DNA of 64,000 nt from Phocaeicola faecium (GCF_014837055.1 NZ_JACSPQ010000019.1:124001-188000), one strand, 5' to 3'. Positions 53,173 through 61,700 are shown, counted from the first letter of the stretch. Translations and numbers: made by a program. The notes: generated by a model not told the origin, from the letters alone.

Positions 53173-53538
53173 TCATAAGAAGATTAAATTCAGCACTTCT
53201 TCAATCCGTGCCACGAGTATGCGGCACTCCATCCTCACCGTGACGAAACCCGCGGCGTTCGCCTTGTGCGCAAGCTGGTTCAGGTTGTTCGCCATGCCGC
53301 AGAGTTGGCGGACATAGCCCGTATGTTCCGGCGTGAGCCGTTCTTTCACCTGCCCGTCCCTCATGCAACGGCGCAGGAACTCCCCTGCGGATATGCCTGC
53401 GCTCCGTGCCTTGCCTTTCAGCGTGTAGTAGTCCGATGTAGCCATCTTCACCGTGAGGCGGTATTTCAGCTTGTCAGCCGCTCCTTTCTTAGGGCGACCA
53501 CCCTTGTTTCTGTTGCCAGTTTTTCGTTTCTGTTCCAT
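53173..53538 (-). CDS. MobC-like relaxosome protein
   Basis: 121 residues. A basic N-terminus (KRKTGNRNKGGRPKKGAAD) is followed by a ribbon-helix-helix-like segment (YRLTVKMATSDYYTLKGKAR) and the MobC helical region (LCGMANNLNQLAHKANAAGF). Such proteins bind near oriT and help the relaxase open DNA. It overlaps no neighbour; the 181-bp region upstream carries a nested hairpin that is a candidate oriT. Confidence 0.86.
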   Translation of the reverse strand: MEQKRKTGNRNKGGRPKKGAADKLKYRLTVKMATSDYYTLKGKARSAGISAGEFLRRCMRDGQVKERLTPEHTGYVRQLCGMANNLNQLAHKANAAGFVTVRMECRILVARIEEVLNLIFL

Positions 53539-53608
53539 TGATTTCTAATGATTAAAGTGTGCATACATAATAGACCAACGGGATGTAGCTTCCACGGAGT
53601 TTCGGAGT

Positions 53609-53652
53609 GGGAGCAGGCGGTTTCGGTATGCCCGAAACACAAACTTGCTCCC
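53609..53652. other. Nested hairpin upstream of mobC, candidate oriT
   Basis: Outer arms GGGAGCA (53609-53615) and TGCTCCC (53646-53652) enclose inner arms GTTTCGG (53620-53626) and CCGAAAC (53632-53638). It lies between the MobC-like gene and the DUF3408-like gene, the normal location of oriT in Bacteroides mobilizable elements. The minus strand next to it contains CTATCCAACG, loosely like a MOBP nick region. Not proven. Confidence 0.4.
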
Positions 53653-53719
53653 CTCAAAACTTCGTTGGATAGGCTCAGGGTAACTCTGAATTGCTCCCCG
53701 TCAATCCGTTTCTTAATTC

Positions 53720-54151
53720 TCAGAGTTTACGCCATGCTTCGATGTCCTCCCCGTAGGTGGCAAGGTGCTGCCGGACGATGTTCTCCACCAGTCCCGACAC
53801 GCTCATCCTGCGTTCTCCGAACATGCGGACGATATGGTCAAGGGCATCGCGCGTGCTTCTGCTTAGGAACACGGGCTTGCGGTCTTCAATGGACGGAACG
53901 CGGAGAAATTCCTCCTTGTACTCCTCCAGCGATGCACGGCGTTGCTTCCCGCTGATGCGGCGTACCACCTGCGGAGTTTCGTCCGCCTGTTCCTGTACGG
54001 TTTCGACAGTCTTTTCCTGCACAGCTTCACTTGCCAGTTCCTGTGTGTCGGCAGACTGTGTGTCGGGCTTCGGTGTTTCCATACTCGGCTTGCTGCCTAA
54101 AAAATCTTGCAATGCTGCATCCATACTTTGGCTGCTTAAATTTTTCTTCAT
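53720..54151 (-). CDS. DUF3408-like mobilization-associated protein
   Basis: 143 residues from the ATG at 54151 (MKKNLSSQSMDAALQDFLG). A longer frame to 54337 starts in non-coding-like sequence and is not used. A disordered Glu/Gln/Thr-rich middle leads to a C-terminal region (VFLSRSTRDALDHIVRMFGE, then MSVSGLVENIVRQHLATYGE) typical of DUF3408 proteins beside Bacteroides mob and tra genes. Probably DNA-binding and part of the transfer or partition machinery; the exact role is unknown. Confidence 0.75.
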   Translation of the reverse strand: MKKNLSSQSMDAALQDFLGSKPSMETPKPDTQSADTQELASEAVQEKTVETVQEQADETPQVVRRISGKQRRASLEEYKEEFLRVPSIEDRKPVFLSRSTRDALDHIVRMFGERRMSVSGLVENIVRQHLATYGEDIEAWRKL

Positions 54152-54452
54152 ACTTGTTTGAATTAAATGTTTAACAATGTTGGTCGTTGTGCGCACAGTT
54201 GACCGATTATCGGTTGCAAAGGAAATGGCTATAAAACAGACAGTCAAAGGATTGGACTGAGTGTGACAACAATGTACGGTTTTGCACTTTACGCATTGCC
54301 TAAGCGGTACAGGCTGCGCCGTTTTGCCATAGTACATGAAACGGGCATTGGAAATTTTAAGGGCTTAATTGGAGCAGTCAGGGCGGATTTAAGGATATGG
54401 CTTTTAGGAAACCCGAAGAACATATTTTCGGATGGCATTAGAAACCGAAGAA

Positions 54453-54667
54453 CGCCACAGGCTACCACACCGACGCCAAATGCTGCCACACAGATGTGAA
54501 GTGGTCGGATTATGCCGGACTTCACTTTTCTTTGCATCACGGACGCTTGGAACAGACGTTACGGGTTCGGTGGATAACGCCACTCCCGACCACTTGCTGC
54601 CACAAGCTGCCACCTCATTGCAAATCCATTGTTCCATGCGAACAACGGATTTACTTTGCAGGCAAAA
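54453..54667. promoter_or_regulatory. Non-coding block conserved between elements Y and X
   Basis: In the 547-bp gap 54152-54698. Three stretches match element X (62,435-62,638, reverse strand) in the same order and at similar spacing: CGCCACAGGCTACC with GCCAAATGCTGCC (54453-54487), TGCCACAAGCTGCCACCT (54598-54615, 18/18 identical) and ATTTACTTTGCAGGCAAAA (54649-54667, 19/19 identical). The last contains TTACTTTG, a likely -7 box for the HTH gene at 54699. Short frames across this gap are not genes. Confidence 0.7.
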
Positions 54668-54698
54668 CGGATTATTAACACTAAAATCAGTATAAGAA

Positions 54699-55010
54699 AT
54701 GAATGTAGTAATTATTTCGAAAGAAAAGTATGAAGAAATGGTCGGCAAGCTCAACCGCCTGTCCGACCGGGTGAATGAAATCCTCCGTAAGAGGGAAGGG
54801 AAACGGCTCAGCCGTTGGATGGATAACCAAGAGGTCTGCCAACAGTTGCGCATCAGTCCGCGTACCTTGCAGACGCTCCGCGACAACGGCACGCTGGCTT
54901 ACTCGCAGATAGGGCATAAGATTTTCTATAAGCCGGAGGACGTGCAGCGCATTGTCCGACTTGTGGAGGACAGGCGTAAGGATGCAGCCTATCGTGGCTG
55001 TAGCATCTAA
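54699..55010 (+). CDS. Helix-turn-helix (excisionase-like) protein, element Y
   Basis: 103 residues. A helical N-terminus (SKEKYEEMVGKLNRLSDRV) is followed by a MerR/excisionase-type winged helix (WMDNQEVCQQLRISPRTLQT, then RDNGTLAYSQIGHKIFYKPE). The element X homologue at 62106-62402 is nearly identical through this domain. Likely controls excision or transfer. Fifty bp before the second HTH gene. Confidence 0.88.
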   Translation: MNVVIISKEKYEEMVGKLNRLSDRVNEILRKREGKRLSRWMDNQEVCQQLRISPRTLQTLRDNGTLAYSQIGHKIFYKPEDVQRIVRLVEDRRKDAAYRGCSI

Positions 55011-55060
55011 TCAGACAACAAAATGTGCAACCACTAAATCCACTGTAAATACTGTAAATC

Positions 55061-55363
55061 ATGAACGAGTTGATTCTTGCCGACCGTGAACTGGAGGTCG
55101 GCTTCATCGGAAAACTGGATGCCCTGCTTGAAGGTATCGAAAGAATAGATGCGGGGCATAAGGCTTCGCCAAATAACGAACAGTTCCTGACGGACAAGGA
55201 AGTGTCGTCATGGCTCAAGGTGAGCCGCCGCACCTTGCAGGACTACCGCAGCAACGGGATGATTGCCTATTACCAGTTGGGTGGAAAAATTCTGTATAAG
55301 GAATCGGACATCGAAAAGATGGTGATGAACGGTTATCGGAACGCCTATCGTTTGGAAACGTGA
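55061..55363 (+). CDS. Second helix-turn-helix (excisionase-like) protein, element Y
   Basis: 100 residues with the same class of winged helix (FLTDKEVSSWLKVSRRTLQD, then NGMIAYYQLGGKILYKESDI). The counterpart in element X is at 61766-62071 with very similar sequence. Two tandem genes of this type next to integrases are common in Bacteroides mobilizable elements. A bidirectional terminator separates it from the convergent rhuM remnant. Confidence 0.88.
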   Translation: MNELILADRELEVGFIGKLDALLEGIERIDAGHKASPNNEQFLTDKEVSSWLKVSRRTLQDYRSNGMIAYYQLGGKILYKESDIEKMVMNGYRNAYRLET

Positions 55364-55382
55364 TTTGATACATGCAAAAACT

Positions 55383-55432
55383 GAGTAAGCCGATGGCTGC
55401 AAGATAACTGCCTAGCCATCGGCTTACTCTTT
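55383..55432. terminator. Bidirectional terminator between HTH gene and rhuM remnant
   Basis: Sixteen-base perfect arms GAGTAAGCCGATGGCT (55383-55398) and AGCCATCGGCTTACTC (55414-55429) between convergent genes. Element X has a hairpin at the same place (61701-61742). Confidence 0.85.
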
Positions 55433-55810
55433 ATGGGAAGGTCGTTTCGCTTTATCCTAACATGTGCATCGGGGATGGGCATTGGATAGCGAAAAGAACA
55501 AATGGATGGAATTTCCTCTATTGAAAGAACAGAGTTTGTCCATGATGAACCGTCTGAAAGCCATTGCCTCGCGGCTTCGCAACCTGAAAGCCACGGCAAT
55601 CACTATTTCAAGGCTGTACACGTCATAGCAAATCCTGTCGTTCTGCCTGACATGTCGCGCCGTTTCCTCTTCCGACAATTCATTGTTTTTGTAAATGGCA
55701 GCAATAGCCTTACGAATATAGCAACCGAACACATTGAACGCATCGGACATCTCCTGCTGCGTCATCCAAACGGGAGCGGTCGGCATCGTGACCGCCCCGT
55801 TTTCAGTGAT

Positions 55811-57741
55811 GTATGCTCGGCATGAGTATTAGCTAACGGGTGCAAGTCCCTAATGAGCCCTAATAGCGGGAATCATACAGCCCAAAGCAAGGGTGTCCAT
55901 CGCGAGTTGGAATCTGAAAGAAGCTTGCGGCAAACATCTGGTCTGACGGACAGAAACTTCATATAAGGCATAAGACTGTGGGTAAGGTTGCATCACAAAT
56001 CAAAGCCCTATAGCTATTCGGAACAGTCAATGTAAATGAAGCAGACATAAGATGGAAAGTTAATACCCTTATCCGAGGAGGTCTCACGGACGCATGATAA
56101 TAGTGAAAAAATCGAAATCAGCGGAGTAAAGCTTGCCGTGAGAAGTCAGCAGATGTCATAGTAGCAAACGTGTCGATGAGTTTGTGAAGGACTGAACCTA
56201 ATAATTAAACGATAGTAATTGAAACATACCTAATGAGAGAACGAATGCAGAAAACATTATCCAAAGTTAATGGCTGCCCTCAAAGAGATAGGTCGGAAAC
56301 CGAATGGTATGGGGGAGTGCAGACTTTCATGTGGATGTGTGAAGACAACATCGTGGAAGTACCATTCGACAATGAACACCTTTTCGAGCAAATCCTGAGT
56401 CCTGCCAATCTTAATCGAGCCTATAAGGCAGTGATTGGTAACAAGGGCTGTGGCGGTATCGACAAGATGTCATGTGAACAATTGTTTTCATGGCTATCAG
56501 CCAATAAAGATGCGCTCATCCGTTCCTTGATGGACGGTTCTTACCGTCCGAACCCCGTCAAAAGGGTAGAAATCCCGAAGGACAATGGCAAGATGCGTCT
56601 TTTAGGAATCCCCACTGTGGTAGACCGTATGGTGCAACAAGCCATTAACCAGGTTCTGACCCCTATCTGTGAGTGCCAATTCTCGAGGAGCAGCTACGGC
56701 TTCCGTCCAAGAAGAGGTTGTCATGACGCACTGCGAGGGGCGCAAGAAATAATCAATGCAGGCTACATATATGTAGTAGACCTTGACCTCGAGCGCTTCT
56801 TCGATACCGTGAATCATAGCAAACTCATAGAAATCCTCAGCCGTACTATTAAAGACGGCAGAGTTGTCAGTCTAATACACAAATATCTCCGAAGCGGTGT
56901 AATGAATAAAGGTCTGTTCGAAGCGAGCGAGGAAGGAACTCCTCAAGGAGGACCACTAAGTCCTTTGTTGAGTAATATTATGCTTAATGAGTTGGACAAG
57001 GAACTCGAACGTAGAGGACTTCCTTTTGTCCGCTATGCCGATGACTCGATGATATTCTGTAAGTCCAAAAGGGCGGCAAGAAGAGTCAAGGAGTCCATAA
57101 CCCGATTTATAGAGGGAACTCTATATCTCAAAGTCAACAAGGAAAAGACTGTAGTGTCGTATGTCCAAGGAGTTTAAGTATCTCGGCTACTCCTTTTATG
57201 TAATGAAAGGCAAATGCCGCCTCACAGTACATCCGAAGTCCAAATCCAAGATGAAATCAAGACTTAAAGAACTGACGAATCGTAGCAACGGATGGGGATA
57301 CGTCAAGAGGAAACAGAAACTGAAGGAGTACATCCGTGGATGGATTGGATACTATCACCTAGCCGATATGAAACGTTTTCTTCTTGATACTGATGAGTGG
57401 TTAAGACGGAGAATACGCATGTGTATATGGAAAGCTTGGAAGACCCCCAAGACCAAGGTGGCAAACCTCGTTAAATGTGGTATTGGAAAATACAAGGCAT
57501 GTGAATGGGGTAACACTCGCAAAGGTTATTGGCGTATTGCTGATAGTCCTATATTGAAGGTGGCGATAAATAAGGACAGCCTACGAAAGGCAGGATATCC
57601 TACCTTAATGGGCTCGTATCTCGAATGGTACCCAAAATAGGAACCGCCGTATGCCGAACGGCACGTACGGTGGTGTGAGAGGTCGGTAAACATGAAAATA
57701 GGAGATAAACACCTATGATTAGTGTTTACCTCCTACTCGAT
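55811..57741 (+). mobile_element. Group II intron
   Basis: The 5' end GTATGCTCGGCATGAG, then GGGTGCAAGTCCC, is typical of domain I. The 3' end has a domain V hairpin (about 57645-57680, CCGTATGCCGAACGGCACGTACGG) and a domain VI stem (AGGAGATAAACAC 57700-57712 / GTGTTTACCTCCT) before the AT end. Between them is a reverse transcriptase/maturase frame. The insertion point is fixed by comparison with the uninterrupted X gene, apart from a 2-3 base ambiguity (GAT repeated at both joints). The first 420 bases (to 56232) are structured RNA without a gene. Confidence 0.88.
56233..57640 (+). pseudogene. Group II intron reverse transcriptase/maturase, frameshifted
   Basis: The first frame (56233-57177, 314 residues) has the RT domain: GYRPNPVKRVEIPKDNGKMR-type segment near the start, SYGFRPRRGCHDAL, DLDLERFFDTVNH, GTPQGGPLSPLLSN and catalytic RYADDSMIF. 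The second frame (57161-57640, 159 residues) has the maturase part (KYLGYSFYVMKGKCRLTVHP, RLKELTNRSNGWGY). Removing one T from GAGTTTAAG near 57172 joins them as SYVQGVKYLGYSFY. So a single +1 shift breaks the gene, unless it is a sequencing error. No endonuclease domain is seen. Confidence 0.88.
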
Positions 57742-57769
57742 TGTGATTATTCCTCTTTCCATGTCCGCA

Positions 57770-59107
57770 TCATTTTTCATTGTCTGAATTCCGTTTACAT
57801 TCCTTTTTCCAGCCGCTGTAATTGCCACATTTGAACACACGCGATGGCATCCCGTCATCAGGCAGGGAGAACTTGCCTTTGGTGGTCTCGGACAATACAG
57901 CCAAGTCACGGCTCACCTTCTGGTTGGTGATTTCCGCATAGATTTGCGTGGTGCGGATGGAGGAATGCCCCATCATCTTGCTGATACTTTCTATCGGCAC
58001 GCCGTTGTTCAGGCAAATCAGGGTTGCGAAGGAGTGACGGCTTTGATAGTAGGTAAGATGGTAGTCCAAGCCACATTGTTCGGCAATCATTTTCAGGCTG
58101 CGGTTGAGGTTTCCGGTGATTGGCACATAAAACAATTTGCCGTCCTTGCCTTCTCCGCGATACTTCTCAATGATGCGCAAGGGTATGTCCAACAATTTGA
58201 TATGGCACTCCGCCTTGGTCTTCTGACGTGCGATGTGAATCCACTTGCTACCGTCCTCCTTCGTGATGATGTTGTCCTCCGTCAAATTCGCTAAATCCGC
58301 CCTCCCGATGCCCGTGAAAGTCGAAAAGACGAACAAGTCCCTCGTATGACAAAGTCGGTATGTGGGCAGCTTGGCTTTCAACAGCTTCTCAAACTGTTCG
58401 CCTGTCAGGTAGCGGTGGTTCACCGGAACCTTCTCTATCTTGTGCCCAGCAAACGGGTCGCGTTTGAGAATATGCTTCTTCAAGGCAAGCCGCGTCATTT
58501 TATGCAGCAAGATGAGGTAATCGTTGTATGCCGACACCTTCAATTTCCGTACCGTAGAGAGGTAAAACGTGAAGTCTGTCATGAAGCGCATGGTCAGCGA
58601 GCGCAACGGCATGTCCTCCATATTGTACTTGTACTTCATGAAATTGTGGATGTGCTTGCGTGTGGTCAGATAGCGGACATAGCTGTGCCTTGTCCTGTCA
58701 ATGCCCACACGCTTGGCATATTCTTCGTTATGCTCGTCCATCAGCGCAAGCAGGGTTTCCTTCACCTGCGACTTGCCCGTCACGGCGTTCTTGATGATTT
58801 CAACCGACACGAAGCCGTAACTGTCCACATTCTCCTTGTAGGCGGCATGGGCTTTGGCTTCCAGTGCGGGCAGGGCATCATTCAACCGTAAAAGTTCCTT
58901 TTTCTTCTCGCAGTCAAGGCTTTCCTTGCGCCCGTCAGTGGAAGCCCTGCCCGTGTCGGCATCCCAATACGCAGGCTCGACTTCCAACCCTGTGGAATAC
59001 TGGCTGACCTTGCCGTCAAGGGTAATACGTCCCATGACAGGGCATTTGCCGTTCTTCTTCACCTTCTGTCGGTTGATGTAGAACAATAGCTTGAACGTGC
59101 TGCGCAT
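57770..59107 (-). CDS. Tyrosine recombinase, second integrase of element Y
   Basis: 445 residues; N-terminus MRSTFKLLFYINRQKVKKNG parallels X int2. The catalytic domain has KTKAECHIKLLDIPL (Lys hairpin), YYQSRHSF (HxxR) and MMGHSSIRTTQIYA (His, Tyr). The first-arginine patch reads TFTGIGRADL: Gly stands where Arg is usual, with an Arg one residue later. The tail after residue 405 is basic with two Cys (FKCGNYSGWKKECKR). Separated from int1 by 3 bp, so the two are co-transcribed. Confidence 0.92.
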   Translation of the reverse strand: MRSTFKLLFYINRQKVKKNGKCPVMGRITLDGKVSQYSTGLEVEPAYWDADTGRASTDGRKESLDCEKKKELLRLNDALPALEAKAHAAYKENVDSYGFVSVEIIKNAVTGKSQVKETLLALMDEHNEEYAKRVGIDRTRHSYVRYLTTRKHIHNFMKYKYNMEDMPLRSLTMRFMTDFTFYLSTVRKLKVSAYNDYLILLHKMTRLALKKHILKRDPFAGHKIEKVPVNHRYLTGEQFEKLLKAKLPTYRLCHTRDLFVFSTFTGIGRADLANLTEDNIITKEDGSKWIHIARQKTKAECHIKLLDIPLRIIEKYRGEGKDGKLFYVPITGNLNRSLKMIAEQCGLDYHLTYYQSRHSFATLICLNNGVPIESISKMMGHSSIRTTQIYAEITNQKVSRDLAVLSETTKGKFSLPDDGMPSRVFKCGNYSGWKKECKRNSDNEK

Positions 59108-59110
59108 GGC

Positions 59111-60448
59111 TTATCCCTCCATCATTTGTTTGACAATAGCTTTCTGTTTCCAACTTGGATTGACCCTGCGCCGGGTGTTGTCCTTGCGTATCGTGGAAGG
59201 GGATGCATCAATCCCGAACAGGGAGAACTTGCCGCCGATGGCTTCATTCAGCCTGTCCACGTCACGGTCAATCTTGTCCTGCGTGACTTTCGCATACCGC
59301 TGTGTGGTCTTGATATGTTTGTGCCCCATGATTTTGCTTACCGTTTCGATGGGTATTCCTTGTGATAAACAAATTATGCTGCCGAATGTATGACGTGCCT
59401 GATGGAATGACATCGGACGGTTGATGCCGCACATCACCGACATCTTTTTGAGGTGGCGGTTCATGCTTTCTTTCGTAAGCATGGGCAGCAATTTCCCGTC
59501 GGCATCCATGCCCTTGTATTTCTCCAATATGGCGAGCGGTATTTCCATCAGCCTTACACATTCGGGTGTTCCGGTCTTCTGCCGTTCTGTATGAATCCAC
59601 AGGCTTCCATCCTCGGCTTTTACAAGGTTCTTCTCCGTCAATGCCCTCATGTCGCAGTAGCAGATGCCCGTCCAGCACGAGAACAGGAACATGTCCCTCG
59701 TGAAATTGCGGTTGGGCGTATCATAAGTCATGTTGGCGAATTTGCCCAGTTCCTCTTCCGTAAGGTACATCTGTTTGAACTCCGGCTTTTGTGGTCTGTA
59801 GCCTTTGAACGGGCTGAACGGGATAATGCCACGGAACACGGCAAGCATCATCACGCTTTTCAGGCGGTTTACATGTCCGAGTATGGTCTTGGGCATAAAA
59901 CGCTTGACGGTGCGCATGTACATGTCGAAGTCCTCGATGAAGTTTTCATCCATCTGCTTGATGGGCATGTCGGAAAGATGATACTTGTCTTTCAGGAAAG
60001 TGGCGAGGTGGCGGTAAGTGTTCGTGTAATGGTAATAGCTGGTTGCGGAACGATTCACGCCCACGCGCAAGGCATACTCCTCATTATGCTCCGCAAACAG
60101 CTTCATGATGGTGTCCTGAGATTCCGCCAGCCCTTGGTAGGTGTTCTTCACTTCCTCTGCCGAAACGACTTCCTTGATGTCTTTAAGTTCGTTGAACCGT
60201 TGGCGGAGTAGAAGCAACGTGCGTTCAATTTCTCGGTTTGCCATGACCGCCATCCTGCTCTTGCCCGTACACCGTTGTGCGGTGGCGTTCCACAGCTTCA
60301 CGTCCACCTTGAACTTGCATGAGAACTGCGCGATGGAGTTGTTCTTTCCCCTGACGGCTATCCTGCCCATGAGGGGCGACTGTCCGTCCTTGTCCTGTCC
60401 GCTGCGCTTGATGTAGAGCAGCACTTTCATTTCTGTCTTCATTGCCAT
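59111..60448 (-). CDS. Tyrosine recombinase, first integrase of element Y
   Basis: 445 residues from the ATG at 60448 (MAMKTEMKVLLYIKRSGQDK). An upstream frame to 60520 adds 24 residues in the promoter region and is not used. Catalytic elements: KTGTPECVRLMEIPL, FHQARHTF (HxxR) and IMGHKHIKTTQRYA (His, Tyr). The first patch reads CWTGICYCDM, Cys at the usual Arg position. Homologous to X int1 by the N-terminal pattern. It is the outermost gene at the right end of Y, reading inward. Confidence 0.93.
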   Translation of the reverse strand: MAMKTEMKVLLYIKRSGQDKDGQSPLMGRIAVRGKNNSIAQFSCKFKVDVKLWNATAQRCTGKSRMAVMANREIERTLLLLRQRFNELKDIKEVVSAEEVKNTYQGLAESQDTIMKLFAEHNEEYALRVGVNRSATSYYHYTNTYRHLATFLKDKYHLSDMPIKQMDENFIEDFDMYMRTVKRFMPKTILGHVNRLKSVMMLAVFRGIIPFSPFKGYRPQKPEFKQMYLTEEELGKFANMTYDTPNRNFTRDMFLFSCWTGICYCDMRALTEKNLVKAEDGSLWIHTERQKTGTPECVRLMEIPLAILEKYKGMDADGKLLPMLTKESMNRHLKKMSVMCGINRPMSFHQARHTFGSIICLSQGIPIETVSKIMGHKHIKTTQRYAKVTQDKIDRDVDRLNEAIGGKFSLFGIDASPSTIRKDNTRRRVNPSWKQKAIVKQMMEG

Positions 60449-60780
60449 AACTTTTTTTGGTTGCAATATTAGTGATACATTGCCGACCGACAGAATTGGA
60501 AACGGGGCAGAACGGCGCAAACGGAACGGACGCTGCTAAATCTGCGGATTTGAAGCCCCTGCCGCACGTATAATGCTTGTTTACAAGCATTAGGAACGCT
60601 GTCTTTCAAGCTTCAGGCAGGTAGCGGAACAGGTAATGACTTGGTAGCGGAAACCTTGCATTATCCTGCCTTTCCCTGCTGTTTGGTTGCAATGGCAAAC
60701 AACTGAAAAACCGCTTGTTTACAACGAGTTGCGTTTGATTCTCTTTATTCCTATCTCCCTTGCTTTGATGCTTCTTTCTT
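60449..60780. other. Right end of element Y: integrase promoter and candidate arm sites
   Basis: 332 bp without a gene. It holds a minus-strand -7 box (TAATATTG, 60464-60471), a near-palindrome of nine-base arms AATGCTTGT / ACAAGCATT (60572-60591), the word GCTTGTTTACAA twice (60575-60586 and 60713-60724) and GGTAGCGGAA twice (60620-60629 and 60643-60652). The outer 50 bases read AAACGCAACTCG on the minus strand, matching AAACGCAACCCG at the X left end. Arrangement fits integrase arm and core sites. Confidence 0.5.
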
Positions 60781-60787
60781 CGTTCAC
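60781..60787. other. Right attachment core of element Y
   Basis: CGTTCAC, the second copy of the core at 42682-42688, directly followed by the 3' half of the X int2 gene. Confidence 0.65.
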
Positions 60788-61298
60788 CGGTTTGGCGTAT
60801 GTGGACATCATGCTGCTTCATCCGCACCATATCGGCAGGACGGCGGACGGCAGGCGTTACATCCGCATCAACCGCAAGAAGACCAACGTGGAGGCGTTCA
60901 TCCCCCTGCACCCGATAGCGGAACAGATACTCGACCTCTACAACACCACGGACGACACCAAGCCCGTCTTTCCGCTTCCGAGCCGTGACGAGATGTGGTT
61001 CGAAATACACGAATTGGGCGTTGCGATAGGAAGGGAAGAAAACTTGTCCTACCATCAAGCCAGACACTCCTTCGGAACATTTTTGATTTCGGAGGGAATA
61101 CCCATCGAAAGCATCGCCAAGATGATGGGCCACTCCGGTATAAGAACAACCCAGCGGTACGCGGAGGTTACGGACAAGAAAATTTCAAAGGACATGGACA
61201 ACCTGATGGCGGTCAGAATGATGTACGGAACAGGCAAATGGTACAAAAGGCAAGAATTGCCAAAAGAAACAGACTTTGATAATGGGCAAATAGGGTAA
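60788..61298 (+). pseudogene. 3' half of X second integrase
   Basis: Encodes the rest of the split int2: GLAYVDIMLLHPHHIG, then NRKKTNVEAFIPL (Lys hairpin), YHQARHSF (HxxR) and MMGHSGIRTTQRYAEV (His, Tyr). It joins in frame to the 5' half ending at 42688. The open frame that covers it starts at 60687 inside element Y with unrelated sequence (MQWQTTEKPLVYNELRL). It cannot be active as it stands, since the core-binding domain is absent. Its stop overlaps the X rhuM start. Confidence 0.9.
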
Positions 61299-61681
61299 TG
61301 AATATGGAACGCGGAATCATCACAATCACGGAAAACGGGGCGGTCGCTATGCCGACCGCTCCCGTATGGATGACGCAGCAGGAAATGTCCGATGCGTTCA
61401 ATGTGTTCGGTTGCTATGTCCGCAAGGTCATTGCTGCCATCTACAAGAACAAGGAACTGTCGGAGGAAGAAACGGTGCGCCATGTCAGGCAGGACGGAAG
61501 GATAAGCTATGATGTGTTCAGCCTTGAAATGGTGGTCGCCGTCGCTTTCAAGCTGCGGAGCAGGGAATGTATGGCTTTCAGACGGTTCGTTGTGGAATGC
61601 CTGACTACGAGCCGCAATAGCAAGCCGATAAACCTTTTCTTTTCGCTCTCTCCATATAATGGTTTGAGAGTGAACAATTAG
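61298..61681 (+). CDS. RhuM-like protein, element X
   Basis: 127 residues: MNMERGIITITENGAVAMPT, then VWMTQQEMSDAFNVFGCYVR, SEEETVRHVRQDGRISYDVF and SRECMAFRRFVVECL. This is the N-terminal DNA-binding-like part of RhuM/virulence-protein family members; the longer C-terminal domain of full RhuM is absent. Its start overlaps the int2 stop by about one base, so it was translated with int2. The Y homologue is disrupted by an intron. Role in the element unknown. Confidence 0.78.
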   Translation: MNMERGIITITENGAVAMPTAPVWMTQQEMSDAFNVFGCYVRKVIAAIYKNKELSEEETVRHVRQDGRISYDVFSLEMVVAVAFKLRSRECMAFRRFVVECLTTSRNSKPINLFFSLSPYNGLRVNN

Positions 61682-61700
61682 AAAAGGTGAAAGGAAGAAC

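Larger units (their letters stand above)
55457..57762 (-). pseudogene. RhuM-like gene of element Y, split by a group II intron
   Basis: The 5' piece (57762-57742) encodes MERGIIT and the 3' piece (55810-55457) continues ENGAVTMPTAPVWMTQQEMS through a RhuM-type N-terminal domain to MDKLCSF. The two pieces rejoin when the intron at 55811-57741 is removed, and the result matches the intact X gene at 61298-61681. The intron is in the opposite orientation, so its RNA cannot splice out of this gene's mRNA and the gene is probably dead. It starts 8 bp after the int2 stop. RhuM-like proteins are DNA-binding or toxin-associated proteins of uncertain role. Confidence 0.85.
42689..60787. mobile_element. 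Element Y: 18.1-kb mobilizable integrative element carrying the GTPase/ATPase/nuclease operon
   Basis: Bounded by the direct repeat CGTTCAC and by the two halves of X int2. Left to right: 0.9 kb without clear genes; the five-gene cargo operon (43,610-51,333, plus strand); mobilization genes (51,575-54,151, minus); a conserved non-coding block; two HTH genes; a rhuM-like gene broken by a group II intron; int2 and int1 (minus). The integrases sit at the right end, facing inward. It has a relaxase but no conjugation apparatus, so it would need a helper. Confidence 0.8.

Noticed and set aside
54263..54892. Short frames on both strands in the gap before the first HTH gene of Y
   Set aside because: They overlap each other and the block conserved as DNA with X; spacing changes between X and Y are not multiples of three.
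59453..60211. 252-residue plus-strand frame over Y int1
   Set aside because: Antisense to a complete integrase; no domain.
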